A stretch of 64,000 nucleotides of DNA from an uncultured bacterium. GTDB lineage: Bacteria > Planctomycetota > UBA1135 > GCA-002686595. The stretch is taken from contig CALBMX010000131.1 in assembly GCA_937896235.1 (NCBI GenBank), positions 1 to 64,000 of the forward strand, read 5' to 3'. Below the pieces are notes generated by a model. That model was not told the origin of the DNA. It saw only the letters and a list, made by a program, of their open reading frames with translations, and searched no databases. Positions 42,953-51,639 of the stretch are shown here, one piece after another; the stretch's first letter is position 1; each line of letters opens with the position of its first letter. The translations under genes were made by a program, and so were the position numbers.

Positions 42953-44023
42953 ATGGGATCCCTTTTTGCCAGTGTTTGTCTCGTGCCCATTCTTCTCTTC
43001 TCGTCCGCTCCTGGCGATGCTGCGCATCGGATCGGCGAGGACGGGCTTCCCCTCGCGAATAGGGCGGTCACGGTGGACCTCTCTGGGGGCATCTTCCTTG
43101 CGGATCTTGTGGAGATCTATTGTGAATCGACCGGCGTTCGAATTCTCTCGAGCGAGAGCGTGAAGCTTCTCACAAAGGCGACACAAGTGAGCGGCTTTGG
43201 AGGGTCCGTTACTCTGGAGCCCACGACCCTGCAGGCTTTTTTTGAGGGGGTCCTTGTCAACGCGGGGTTCCGGCTATCCCTGTTGAGTACGGGCGCCGTC
43301 ACGACCCTCTCCTTGGTGAACTTACAAGAGAGTCGAGGACGCTCGGTCTCGCAGTGGCACTCCGTTCCAGAGAGTGAAGTCCGGCTTTGGGCTGATCACA
43401 ATGCGCTGCTGATCGAATCGATGGTGACATTAGATGCGGTTGATGTACGTCAACTCTCCACGAACCTACGGGCGATGTTTCCGAATCCGGAGTTCGAGTC
43501 GATCCTGGCCGCGGGCAGTAGCAACGCTTTGATTTTTCGCGGGACGGGAAGGCAAGTCGCCGACGTCGTCGCATTGCTGAGGCGCGTCGAAGCAGGAGCC
43601 CTGGCAACACGTGATGGCCAGGAAGCGATCCTCTTACAAGATCAGGCTCAAAAAGATCCAACAGCGGCGCCGGAGGTGGTTGTCGAAGCGGCAGGCCGGG
43701 GGCCAGTTGAGATGACGCTACTAGAAGATCGCCCGCACCTCGTCACCGCAGTGATGCGAACCGCGGGTTCCGTTTACGACAGCATGAACGTTCTCCAAAG
43801 TCTTAGCTACAACCGCCACAATTCGGAGAACGATCATCGCTATTGGTTTACCGGGGACGATGCGAAGGCCGTGATGTGGCCTAAGCCTAGGTTTACCCCG
43901 GTTCTGTCGCGCGGCGATGACGGCAAGACAACTGGATATGGGAATATGGTGATTCAGGCCGTTCAAGAGGATCTGGACTGGATCTTGGAGGCGCACAAAA
44001 TGGTATCGGAGCTAGCTGAATAG
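42953..44023 (+). CDS. Secreted protein with secretin N-type domains, no secretin pore
   Basis: A 356-residue protein with a signal peptide ([19 protein letters not shown]). [30 protein letters not shown] resembles the N0 domain of secretins (GspD/PilQ), and [11 protein letters not shown]...[24 protein letters not shown] resembles the N1/secretin_N repeat. The pore-forming domain is missing, as in short secretin-like companions. An open frame upstream to 42314 overlaps mrp and is not used. A role in an envelope secretion machine is an inference. ATG 42953 starts after a 244-bp gap. Confidence 0.7.
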   Translation: MGSLFASVCLVPILLFSSAPGDAAHRIGEDGLPLANRAVTVDLSGGIFLADLVEIYCESTGVRILSSESVKLLTKATQVSGFGGSVTLEPTTLQAFFEGVLVNAGFRLSLLSTGAVTTLSLVNLQESRGRSVSQWHSVPESEVRLWADHNALLIESMVTLDAVDVRQLSTNLRAMFPNPEFESILAAGSSNALIFRGTGRQVADVVALLRRVEAGALATRDGQEAILLQDQAQKDPTAAPEVVVEAAGRGPVEMTLLEDRPHLVTAVMRTAGSVYDSMNVLQSLSYNRHNSENDHRYWFTGDDAKAVMWPKPRFTPVLSRGDDGKTTGYGNMVIQAVQEDLDWILEAHKMVSELAE

Positions 44024-44036
44024 GAGTAAAGGAGAG

Positions 44037-44069
44037 GGCCAATCCACTCCGGGGGGAAGTGGATTGGCC
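44037..44069 (+). terminator. Terminator hairpin after the secretin-N gene
   Basis: GGCCAATCCACT (44037-44048) pairs exactly with AGTGGATTGGCC (44058-44069). It is followed by AAGTTT and lies just after the stop codon at 44023. Confidence 0.75.
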
Positions 44070-44075
44070 AAGTTT

Positions 44076-44112
44076 GGCGGGCGGCACAGTATCCTGTGCC
44101 GCCCGCCGCTTT
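44076..44112 (+). terminator. Second hairpin in the queC leader
   Basis: The 14 bases 44076-44089 (GGCGGGCGGCACAG) pair perfectly with 44094-44107 around the loop TATC, followed by GCTTTT. It lies only seven bases after the previous hairpin and 18 bases before the queC start, so it may be an attenuator of queC rather than a simple terminator. Confidence 0.6.
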
Positions 44113-44129
44113 TGTGTCGGGCACCAACC

Positions 44130-44864
44130 ATGAAAAATACCTCTCCACGTGCAGTTTGTTTGGTCTCGGGCGGTATGGATTCCGCAGTGACTTTGGCGGA
44201 AGCACAGGCCGCCGGTTTCGAACCTTTTGCCCTCTCCTTTCGCTATGGCCAGCGCCACGCCATCGAGCTTGCCGCAGCCAAGCGGGTCACCGCGGCAGCA
44301 GGCGTTCGGGACCACCGCATCGTCGACTTAGACCTCTCTGTCTTGGGGGGATCCGCACTCACTGCTGACATCGAGGTACCCAAAGATCGCGCGTTCGAGG
44401 GGGATGGAGCCGACGGCGTTCCCGTCACCTACGTCCCCGCGCGAAACACCGTGTTCCTCAGTGTGGCCTTGGGCTGGGCTGAAATCCTAGGTGCGACCCA
44501 CATCTTCATCGGTGTCAACGCTGTCGACTATTCTGGATATCCAGATTGTCGTCCCGAGTTCATTGAAGCATTTGAAAACTTGGCGAATCTCGCCACAGCC
44601 GCAGCGACAGAGCACGGCGTGAAGTTTCAAATCGAGGCCCCGCTTTTGCACTCCACCAAAGCGGCGATCGTTCGGCGGGCCGTCGAGCTCGGAGTGGACC
44701 TCGGCCTGACACATACATGCTACGACCCCCTGGTCGAGCCCGGGCCTACGCCCACTGTTGCGAAGGCCTGTGGGCGCTGTGATGCGTGCGTTCTGCGCTT
44801 GCAAGGCTTCGCCGAGGCCGGCGCAACAGACCCGATCCCCTACGCAGAAACCAACGAGGCCTAA
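44130..44864 (+). CDS. queC: 7-cyano-7-deazaguanine synthase QueC
   Basis: A 244-residue PP-loop enzyme: [14 protein letters not shown] is the ATP loop, [11 protein letters not shown] and [17 protein letters not shown] are family motifs, and [18 protein letters not shown] follows. The zinc site is formed by CYDP and [10 protein letters not shown]. QueC makes preQ0 from carboxydeazaguanine for queuosine in tRNA. tRNA-Asp, one of the queuosine-bearing tRNAs, is encoded at 54.1 kb. No other que gene is near. MazG follows by four bases. Confidence 0.95.
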   Translation: MKNTSPRAVCLVSGGMDSAVTLAEAQAAGFEPFALSFRYGQRHAIELAAAKRVTAAAGVRDHRIVDLDLSVLGGSALTADIEVPKDRAFEGDGADGVPVTYVPARNTVFLSVALGWAEILGATHIFIGVNAVDYSGYPDCRPEFIEAFENLANLATAAATEHGVKFQIEAPLLHSTKAAIVRRAVELGVDLGLTHTCYDPLVEPGPTPTVAKACGRCDACVLRLQGFAEAGATDPIPYAETNEA

Positions 44865-44868
44865 CCCC

Positions 44869-45747
44869 ATGTCTGAAATCCCCAGCACCGCGTATCCATT
44901 CGAAGAACCCGCCTCCGTCGGCGAGCCGAGGCTGGATGCATTTCACCGGTTAGTGGCTGTTGTCGATCGTTTACGCGATCCGGAGAGCGGCTGTCCTTGG
45001 GACCTAAAGCAGCGTGCGGAGACACTTACAGCGAGCTTGGTTGAAGAGGCTTTTGAGGTGGTTGAGGCTATCGAAGAGAGGGCCGAGGCCGGGTCGACCG
45101 AAGACCATGTTGCCGAAGAGGCGGGGGACCTCTTGATGAACATCGTCTTGATTGCTCGCATCGAGGAGCAGGCCGGCCGCTTCTCTCTTGCCGATCTAGC
45201 GGGAGACGTTGCGGACAAGTTGATTCGCCGTCACCCGCATGTGTTTGCGGATGGAGCTGCCGGGAGCGACGAGGACGTGCTTGTGAATTGGGAAGCAATC
45301 AAGAAGCAAGAGCGCGAAGATGCCCAGGTGGACGCGAGCGCTGTTGCGGGAGTTCCCGCTGCACTGCCCGCGCTGCAGCGCGCCTATCGCGTGAGTGGAA
45401 AGGCTATGTCCGCAGGCTTCCGGTGGGAGAATAGCGCAGGGCAACTCGCGAAAATTACGGAAGAGCTGGACGAGGTCAAAGAGGCATTCGGGCCGGGACC
45501 GGAGCACGATCCAGAACGCAAGGCGGAGCTTGAGGACGAGCTGGGTGACCTGTTGCTCGCCTCGGCCTTTTTCGGGCGTTACAACAAGATCGATCCCGAG
45601 GCGGCACTCCGCAAAAGCTTACGGAAATTCGAGGCGCGTTTCCGCGAAGTCGAGGGCGCGTTTGGCGGGGATTTGACCGGTCGCAGCTTGGAGGAGATGA
45701 TGGCGGCCTGGGAGTTGGCCAAAGTGAAGCTGGCTTCCAAGGGCTGA
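44869..45747 (+). CDS. mazG: MazG nucleoside triphosphate pyrophosphohydrolase
   Basis: A 292-residue all-alpha NTP pyrophosphatase with two MazG domains. First: GCPWDLKQRAETLTASLVEEAFEVVEAIE and EEAGDLLMNIV, the metal-binding ExxE...ExxD set. Second: FRWENSAGQLAKITEELDEVKEAF and LEDELGDLLLASAFFGRY. MazG removes damaged or stress-linked NTPs. The length exceeds E. coli MazG (263) mainly by the N-terminal tail. It begins four bases after queC. Confidence 0.95.
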   Translation: MSEIPSTAYPFEEPASVGEPRLDAFHRLVAVVDRLRDPESGCPWDLKQRAETLTASLVEEAFEVVEAIEERAEAGSTEDHVAEEAGDLLMNIVLIARIEEQAGRFSLADLAGDVADKLIRRHPHVFADGAAGSDEDVLVNWEAIKKQEREDAQVDASAVAGVPAALPALQRAYRVSGKAMSAGFRWENSAGQLAKITEELDEVKEAFGPGPEHDPERKAELEDELGDLLLASAFFGRYNKIDPEAALRKSLRKFEARFREVEGAFGGDLTGRSLEEMMAAWELAKVKLASKG

Positions 45748-45774
45748 GCCAAGAGTATCTCAAGCTTCGCTCGT

Positions 45775-45792
45775 CGTATCTGTTTGGATACG
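45775..45792. promoter_or_regulatory. Dyad CGTATC-N6-GATACG, probable NtrC-family activator site
   Basis: An 18-bp perfect dyad. Its centre is about 76 bp upstream of the start predicted from the sigma-54 box at 45834-45848. The same dyad occurs before the vWA gene at 48999-49016, and I found no third copy. It most likely binds the response regulator encoded at 47639-48979. Confidence 0.7.
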
Positions 45793-45833
45793 GCAAGGGG
45801 TGCTTTGGGCCTTGGAAGCGCACACCAGATAGA

Positions 45834-45849
45834 GGGCACGGCGCTTGCA
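45834..45849 (+). promoter_or_regulatory. Sigma-54 promoter of the histidine kinase gene
   Basis: GGGCAC-GGCGC-TTGCA: the -24 GG (45835-45836) and -12 GC (45847-45848) are ten bases apart, as sigma-54 requires. The predicted transcript start is at about 45860, next to the first ATG of the kinase gene. Confidence 0.7.
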
Positions 45850-45860
45850 CAACCTAAGGT

Positions 45861-47642
45861 ATGTTACGTGGAATGTTTTCGAAGCTCTCTTTTCGCCTAG
45901 CGCTGCTGTTCTTGGTCGCGAGTCTGGCCCCCCTTGCCGCTGCAGCCGTTCTGTCCATCGAGCTGATGCGGGAATCGCTCCATGAAGAGGCCGAGCAGCG
46001 GCACGGCGAGGTCGCGAAGTTGGTCGGCTCGTTTGTAGAGGTTTGGCTCGATTCGAGTAATGGCAAGCTGCAAGCACTCGGAGAGATTCTTCGTCTGGAT
46101 TTACTGTCGCGAAGTGTGCGGCCCGGCGACGAGGTTACCAATGAAGACCTAGCGAAGCTCTGCAACGTCGTGCAACCCCTGATCGATACGAATGAGAATT
46201 GGACGCAGCAGGCTGTGCCCGCCTTCGAGTTGGAGTTCTTTCGGGCCGGAAATGGAGAGGGCAGCGGGCGGGAGAATGAGTACAGCGGACAGTTCGTGGG
46301 CCAAGGCAACTCGAAGTGGACGGCAGCCAATACGATTCCCGACGTCCAAGAGCAGATCCTAAATCGCAAAGGTGGGCGAGCCGCAAGTGACCTCGTACAG
46401 AAGCCGCAAGAGACCGGCGTCGCGTTTTGCGAGGATGTGATCGAGGTGGTGAATGGCATGCCCACCCTCGCCATGTCGGTAGCGGTGGGTGAAGTTGGCG
46501 CCAATTTTGGAACCTTGGTTGCCGAGGTGGACTTCACCGAGTTGCGCCAAATCTTGGGACAGCTCGCCAACAAGGGGATTGGCATTCGCGTTGCGGACGA
46601 GGCTGGGACGGCTCTCTTCGAATACGGAAGCTTCGATGGAGACGTCCTTCAAAGTGACGCTGCTTTCGGTCGCAATGGGTGGTCGGTTAGTGTCGCGGAA
46701 GAGCTGACCTTGATCGAAGCACCTTTGGCGGCAATGCGCATGCAAACCGGGCTTTGGGGCACGTTTGCAGCTGTCTTGGCGGTTGTGTTTTCCTTTGGGC
46801 TCTCGACCCGCATCACGCGCCCCGTGCGCACTCTGCAGGCTACTGCCGAGGCGATGGGGCGGGGGGACCTGTCCGCTCGATCGGGCCTGCAGCGTGATGA
46901 CGAGATCGGCCAGCTCGCCACTGCTTTTGATCACATGGCCAGCGCCTTGGCGGAGCTAGACGAGGCCAAATCCGAGTTCGTGGGGAACGTCAGTCACGAG
47001 CTGCGCACACCGCTGACCTCGATGCGGCTCTCGGTGTCCAACCTACTCGATGGCGTCGTCGGGCCTCTCGATGCGAAGCAAGAGCGAACACTCGCTCGGG
47101 TTCAACGGGAGCTTGACCGCATGATTGCCATGGTGGCGGAGCTACTCGAGCTCGCACGTCTCGATGCGGGCGCGACAGGGACAGCTCGCGAGGCGGTTGA
47201 CTTAGCGGAAGTGGCGAAGGGGCTGATCTCCCAAGTGGATCAAATGGCTCATCAAAAGAGGCTCTCTCTAGAGCTCACCGGTGGCGGCTCAGCACTCGCG
47301 GACGGGGAGCAAACACGCCGTATACTCTGCAACCTACTCGACAACGCGATGAAATTTTCACCTGCGGGAGGTTCCATACTTGTGGAGATCTCAGGAGCCT
47401 CGTTTTCCGTTTCAGATGAGGGCCCCGGTTTCTCCGAAGCCGAGCTCAAATCCCAATCGATGTTTGAGAAGTTTCACCAGGGCCGGGTCGACGGCGTGAA
47501 GAATGAAGGTGTGGGACTCGGACTTGCCATCGTCGCGCGTCTCGTCCGACTCAATGAAGGAACCGTGCGTGCGGAAAACCTTGGTAGGGGCGCGGTGGTT
47601 CACGTGAAGCTTCCAAGCCAACGCGGAGGGGGGCTCGGTTGA
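45861..47642 (+). CDS. Sensor histidine kinase with periplasmic domain
   Basis: A 593-residue membrane kinase. TM1 lies at about residues 10-30, a periplasmic sensor of about 260 residues follows, TM2 at about 296-316, then HAMP (TRITRPVRTLQATAEAMGRGDLSARSG). The phospho-acceptor is H379 in VGNVSHELRTPLTSMR; HATPase motifs are LCNLLDNAMKFSPAGG (N box), VSDEGPGF (G1) and GVGLGLAIV (G2). It pairs with the NtrC-type regulator that overlaps its stop codon. ATG 45861 or 45873 may be used; if transcription starts at the sigma-54 site, the mRNA has almost no leader. The ligand is unknown. Confidence 0.92.
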   Translation: MLRGMFSKLSFRLALLFLVASLAPLAAAAVLSIELMRESLHEEAEQRHGEVAKLVGSFVEVWLDSSNGKLQALGEILRLDLLSRSVRPGDEVTNEDLAKLCNVVQPLIDTNENWTQQAVPAFELEFFRAGNGEGSGRENEYSGQFVGQGNSKWTAANTIPDVQEQILNRKGGRAASDLVQKPQETGVAFCEDVIEVVNGMPTLAMSVAVGEVGANFGTLVAEVDFTELRQILGQLANKGIGIRVADEAGTALFEYGSFDGDVLQSDAAFGRNGWSVSVAEELTLIEAPLAAMRMQTGLWGTFAAVLAVVFSFGLSTRITRPVRTLQATAEAMGRGDLSARSGLQRDDEIGQLATAFDHMASALAELDEAKSEFVGNVSHELRTPLTSMRLSVSNLLDGVVGPLDAKQERTLARVQRELDRMIAMVAELLELARLDAGATGTAREAVDLAEVAKGLISQVDQMAHQKRLSLELTGGGSALADGEQTRRILCNLLDNAMKFSPAGGSILVEISGASFSVSDEGPGFSEAELKSQSMFEKFHQGRVDGVKNEGVGLGLAIVARLVRLNEGTVRAENLGRGAVVHVKLPSQRGGGLG

Positions 47643-48979
47643 GCGCAGCCAAGCCACGCCTGTTGATCGTCGACGACGATCAAGCGATCCTAGATTCGCT
47701 CGTTGAGCGTTTTGCAGCGCGGGACTATGTCGTATATACGGCGAACTCAGGCGCAACGGCGCTGGAGCGGGCCGATGGTGTGGATGTCGTGCTGCTCGAT
47801 CTGCAGCTTCCCTCGGGAGATGGGCTCTGGGTCCTCAAGCGATTAGAAGAGATCGGTTCCAAGGTGAGTGTCGTGGTGATCACAGCGCACGGAACGGTAG
47901 GCCGGGCGGTAGAGGCGATGAAGTTGGGGGCGTACGACTTCCTCGAGAAACCTTTTGAGGCGGCACGTGTCGAGGTGGCCGTTGCGCGGGCTTGGGAGCG
48001 CTCCCAATTGATCGCGACAAACCGCGTGTTGCGGGAAGACTCCCCCGCTCCTGGGTTTGTATTTTCGGATCCCGCGATGGTCAACTTAGTCGCTGTCGCG
48101 CGCCGGGCCGCTAGCTCCTCTGCGACTCTCCTTATACTGGGCGAGAGTGGCACAGGGAAAGAGGTCTTGGCCAGGTCTGTCCACAGCTGGAGCGACCGTG
48201 CGGAGGGACCGTTTGTTGCCGTCAATTGCGCGGCGATCTCCGAGACTTTACTCGAGTCCGAGCTGTTCGGACATGAGGCGGGGGCGTTCACCGGGGCCGA
48301 TTCGCGCCGCACGGGTCGCATCGAGGCGTCCCACGGAGGCACCCTCTTCTTAGACGAAATCGGTGACACCTCACCCGGCTTTCAAAAGCGACTGCTACGG
48401 GTCTTGCAAGAGCGGACCTTTGAGCGGGTCGGTGGGAGTTCCAGCATCGACGTGGACCTGCGCTGCGTCGCCGCGACAAACAAGGACCTCAAGGCCCAGG
48501 TCGAAAACGGGACGTTCCGGGGAGACCTCTATTATCGCCTGAATGTGATCTCCCTTGAGTTGCCACCTCTCCGCGAGCGCAAAGGTGACATCGCTCTCCT
48601 TGCCGAACACTTCGCCAAGCGCTTTGGCACACAGGTGGGGCGATCTGGTTTGCACCTCACCGAAGCGAGCCACGTCGCACTCGCTGCTTATGGATGGCCC
48701 GGCAACATTCGGGAGCTCAGCAATGTGATGGAACGGGCAGCCGTACTTGCGCTCGAAGACGAGCTCGGACCCGAGGATTTGCATCCCGAAATCTTTGCGC
48801 CGACACTCTCGTTGGCGGAGCCCGAGGGGTTTCACGCGCAGGTAGAGGCCCATCGCGCTCGCGTCCTTAGCGAAGCACTCGCGGAGCATGGAGGCCATCA
48901 AACTCGTGCTGCGGAGTCCCTCGGATTGCAGCGCAGCTACTTCGCCCGCTTGCTCAAACGCTACGGGTTGTTGGGGTAG
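47639..48979 (+). CDS. NtrC-family sigma-54-dependent response regulator
   Basis: A 446-residue three-domain activator. The receiver domain (1-120) has VDDDQ, D54 as phosphorylation site in LLDLQLPSG and a late Lys in FLEKPFE. The AAA+ domain has LGESGTGKE (Walker A), GAFTGAD, the loop that touches sigma-54, and GGTLFLDEIGD (Walker B). The C-terminal Fis-type helix-turn-helix is TRAAESLGLQRSYFARLLKRYG. It starts with TTG and overlaps the kinase gene by four bases, so the two are coupled. Dyads before the kinase and vWA genes are its likely targets. Confidence 0.94.
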   Translation: MSAAKPRLLIVDDDQAILDSLVERFAARDYVVYTANSGATALERADGVDVVLLDLQLPSGDGLWVLKRLEEIGSKVSVVVITAHGTVGRAVEAMKLGAYDFLEKPFEAARVEVAVARAWERSQLIATNRVLREDSPAPGFVFSDPAMVNLVAVARRAASSSATLLILGESGTGKEVLARSVHSWSDRAEGPFVAVNCAAISETLLESELFGHEAGAFTGADSRRTGRIEASHGGTLFLDEIGDTSPGFQKRLLRVLQERTFERVGGSSSIDVDLRCVAATNKDLKAQVENGTFRGDLYYRLNVISLELPPLRERKGDIALLAEHFAKRFGTQVGRSGLHLTEASHVALAAYGWPGNIRELSNVMERAAVLALEDELGPEDLHPEIFAPTLSLAEPEGFHAQVEAHRARVLSEALAEHGGHQTRAAESLGLQRSYFARLLKRYGLLG

Positions 48980-48998
48980 TCCGACTGGATACACGCAC

Positions 48999-49016
48999 CG
49001 TATCTTGTTCGATACG
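48999..49016. promoter_or_regulatory. Dyad CGTATC-N6-GATACG before the vWA gene
   Basis: A perfect copy of the dyad at 45775-45792 (half-sites and N6 spacing the same, spacer bases different). Its centre is about 86 bp upstream of the predicted sigma-54 start at 49094, i.e. ten bases further than at the kinase promoter, on the same helix face. Confidence 0.7.
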
Positions 49017-49067
49017 CTGATTGGGATTACGCACTCGGGATGGCACCTGTGGCCGGATTGTGGCGTT

Positions 49068-49083
49068 TGGCACCCCTCTTGCT
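49068..49083 (+). promoter_or_regulatory. Sigma-54 promoter of the vWA gene
   Basis: TGGCAC-CCCTC-TTGCT, an almost perfect consensus with GG at 49069-49070 and GC at 49081-49082, ten bases apart. Transcription should start at about 49094. The ribosome binding site AGGAGA (49101-49106) and ATG 49115 lie right behind. Confidence 0.85.
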
Positions 49084-49114
49084 TTAGGTCTCGCACACCA
49101 AGGAGACATCTCAT

Positions 49115-50479
49115 ATGAAAAACACAGCACCCGCCCTAGCTCTCGCATCGTTAGCACTCGCTACCGGACTTTCGTTCGCCGACAACAAGGGGAATCCCGA
49201 AGGAGAGTTTTGGACCTATCCCAATCGCAGCCCCGCGTCTGAGGCTACGGAAGTACGACTTCCACATGACATTGATCTTGCTATCTGCCTGGACACTTCG
49301 GGGTCGATGGAGGGCCTAATCGAGTCGGCCAAGCAGCGTCTTTTCGCCCTTGTTAACGATCTTGCGAAAGCGGAGCCCGCGCCCCGCTTGCGCATCTCGA
49401 TCCTCACCTTCGGAAGTCCTTCGAACGGGGCGGATAACGGCTGGGTGAAAACGGTCGTTCCCCTTACCACGGACTTAGACTTGGTCTACATGAAGCTGTT
49501 CGAGTTGCGGACCGACGGCGGCGAAGAGTACGTCGCACGTGTAGCTGATATCGCTGCCAAGCAGCTCGCTTGGAGCACGGAACCCGGTGCGTTAAAAATG
49601 ATCGTTGTCGCTGGCAACGAGAGCGCCGAGCAGGACCCGCTCCTGACCCTTGAGCAGTCGATTGGGGGAGCCGCCGAGCGAGGAATCTTGGTGCACGCAC
49701 TCTATTGCCGTCAGGGTGGCTCCGGCGCACCGCGGATGAGTCCGATCACGGCGTCGAACCAAAACTTGGTCCCCACAGGGATACAGTCCCAAGTCCTTAG
49801 TTCGCTCGGGTCAACGGGCCCCATCGCGGCGAGCTCTCCAGCGATGATCGCGCCTCTTGATGAGATCGCCCTAGGCTGGAAGAAGATAGCGACCCTTGCC
49901 CATGGCGCTTTTGCGATGATCGACCAGGATGACGGCATCGTGGTCATGGACACGCCGTTTGACGAAGAGATGATCCTGCTTTCCAGCGAGCTCAATGGTA
50001 CTTACATCCCGTACGGCGAGGGTTCCGAGTGGAACTGCAGCAACCAAATCGCGCAGGACGCCAACTCAATCGGCCTGAACAATGAAGCCGCGGCCTCACG
50101 TGCAATGACAAAGGCTGGCAAGCTCTATCTTTGCTCTTGGGATCTTGTCGATGCGCTGGACTCGGGGCAAGTCGAGATGGGGACCATCGACATGGCACTA
50201 CTCTCGGAGGACCTTCGCTCCCTGGACGCGGTCGCGCTTGAAGCCTTGGTTCAAGAGAAGCGCGCAAGCCGCAAGCGAATCCAGGGAGAGATGGATGCAC
50301 TTGGAGTCCAGCGCGAGACGTTCTTGATGGAGAAGCGCGCCGAGCTTGGAGATAACGAGGCGGAGGCCTTCGATTCCGTTCTTCGCAACGCATTCCGGGG
50401 CAAGGCCGCGGCCAAGGGGTTCCGCTTCCCAGTCTCGGAAGCCCCGGCGCCAAGCGTGCCTCCGCTCGAAGGCTGCTAG
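49115..50479 (+). CDS. Secreted von Willebrand factor A domain protein
   Basis: A 454-residue protein with a signal peptide (APALALASLALATGLSFA). A vWA domain starts near residue 52; its MIDAS motif is D60-T-S62-G-S64 in IAICLDTSGSMEGL, with a conserved TFG and a later Thr/Asp (FELRTDGGEEYV) as further metal ligands. The C-terminal 130 residues hold a helical segment (LEALVQEKRASRKRIQGEMDALGVQRETFLMEKR in pieces) that may be a coiled coil. vWA proteins bind protein partners through a metal ion. The gene has a sigma-54 promoter and is thus the apparent output of the two-component system before it. Confidence 0.88.
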   Translation: MKNTAPALALASLALATGLSFADNKGNPEGEFWTYPNRSPASEATEVRLPHDIDLAICLDTSGSMEGLIESAKQRLFALVNDLAKAEPAPRLRISILTFGSPSNGADNGWVKTVVPLTTDLDLVYMKLFELRTDGGEEYVARVADIAAKQLAWSTEPGALKMIVVAGNESAEQDPLLTLEQSIGGAAERGILVHALYCRQGGSGAPRMSPITASNQNLVPTGIQSQVLSSLGSTGPIAASSPAMIAPLDEIALGWKKIATLAHGAFAMIDQDDGIVVMDTPFDEEMILLSSELNGTYIPYGEGSEWNCSNQIAQDANSIGLNNEAAASRAMTKAGKLYLCSWDLVDALDSGQVEMGTIDMALLSEDLRSLDAVALEALVQEKRASRKRIQGEMDALGVQRETFLMEKRAELGDNEAEAFDSVLRNAFRGKAAAKGFRFPVSEAPAPSVPPLEGC

Positions 50480-50501
50480 TCGAAATCCGGAAGTACATGT
50501 A

Positions 50502-50548
50502 AGGCGCGTGCGACTTTTCCAAAAGGGGGGCCGCGCACGCCTTGCTCT
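50502..50548 (+). terminator. Probable terminator after the vWA gene
   Basis: A GC-rich imperfect inverted repeat (GCGTGCG near 50506 and CGCACGC near 50535, flanked by AAGG/CCTT) with a loop of about 20 bases; TTGCTCTATTTT follows. It lies between the vWA and BNR genes and suggests that these are separate transcripts. Confidence 0.45.
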
Positions 50549-50569
50549 ATTTTCAGTAGGATAAGTGCC

Positions 50570-51628
50570 ATGCGTACACAACTTTTTGTGGGCACCAAGA
50601 AAGGTGCGTTCCTGTATAGCTCGGACTCGGCGCGCGAGTCCTGGAAAATGGAGGGGCCTCTGTTTCCGGGTTGGAGTGTCAGTGCCGTCGCCCGGGATGG
50701 AGCGGGTGGTTTTGTCGCGGCGACTTCGAGTGATATTTACGGGCCTTGCATTCAGCGCAGTCCGAATCTTCGCGAGTGGAAGATCGCAGAGAAGAGCCCG
50801 AAGTACTCTGAGAAGTCCGGCTTTAAGTTCAAGCAGGTCTGGACGTTTGCCGCCCTCGGCAACAGCCTGCTAGCCGGAGTGGATGAGGCCGGTGTGTTTC
50901 GAAGTGACGATCACGGGGAGACGTGGAGCGAGCTCAAAGGTCTAAGCAGCCACGAAACAAGGAGCGCTTGGTTTCCTGGTTTCGGAGGGCTTTGCGCTCA
51001 CCATTTGATCACGGACGGCAAGGATAAGATCTGGTGTGGGATCTCCGCAGTCGGCGTTCTCGGATCTAAAGACGCAGGTAAGTCCTGGGTTTCGCTTAAC
51101 CAGGGCGTGCCGGTCTTGATCAAGGATGAAAACTTCAAAGGAATCGGCACCTGTGTGCACGCCATCCAACGGGACCCCGAGAACTCCCAGCGCATCTGGC
51201 GACAGGATCACGTTGGCATGTTCCGGAGCGAAGACGGTGGAGAGAGCTGGGAGTCGATTCAGGAAGGACTACCCTCGACCTTTGGATTCCCCTTAGTTGT
51301 TGATAAGTCCACGAGGACACTCTTTTGCTGTCCTCTTGATTCGGACGAAAAGCGCTACCCACCGAATGGTGAGCTTCGCATCTATCGCTCTACCAACGGC
51401 GGCGACTCTTGGAAGAAGCTGAGCTGCGGTTTGCCGAGCTCGAGCTATCACGCTGTGCTGCGCCAGGCCATGGCCGTTGACAACCTCTCCGGCGAGGTCC
51501 AAAAAGGGGGCGTGTACTTCGGTAACGCCGCAGGCGAAGTGTACGCCTCGAACGACTTGGGAGATCACTGGCAGCGATTACAAGGCTCGCTCCCACGCGT
51601 CTTGTTTGTCGAGGCTTTTGTCAGCTAA
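50570..51628 (+). CDS. BNR/sialidase-like beta-propeller protein
   Basis: A 352-residue protein with repeated S-x-D-x-G-x-x-W Asp-box motifs: FRSDDHGETWSEL, SKDAGKSWVSL, FRSEDGGESWESI, YRSTNGGDSWKKL and ASNDLGDHWQRL. These form the blades of a sialidase/VPS10-type propeller. No signal peptide is seen (it begins MRTQLFVGTKKGAFLYSS), so it is probably cytoplasmic. Catalytic sialidase residues are not evident. A small ubiquitin-like MoaD/ThiS protein gene follows 11 bases later, a pairing I have seen in other bacteria but whose function is not known to me. Confidence 0.85.
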   Translation: MRTQLFVGTKKGAFLYSSDSARESWKMEGPLFPGWSVSAVARDGAGGFVAATSSDIYGPCIQRSPNLREWKIAEKSPKYSEKSGFKFKQVWTFAALGNSLLAGVDEAGVFRSDDHGETWSELKGLSSHETRSAWFPGFGGLCAHHLITDGKDKIWCGISAVGVLGSKDAGKSWVSLNQGVPVLIKDENFKGIGTCVHAIQRDPENSQRIWRQDHVGMFRSEDGGESWESIQEGLPSTFGFPLVVDKSTRTLFCCPLDSDEKRYPPNGELRIYRSTNGGDSWKKLSCGLPSSSYHAVLRQAMAVDNLSGEVQKGGVYFGNAAGEVYASNDLGDHWQRLQGSLPRVLFVEAFVS

Positions 51629-51639
51629 AGAAGCCTCTT

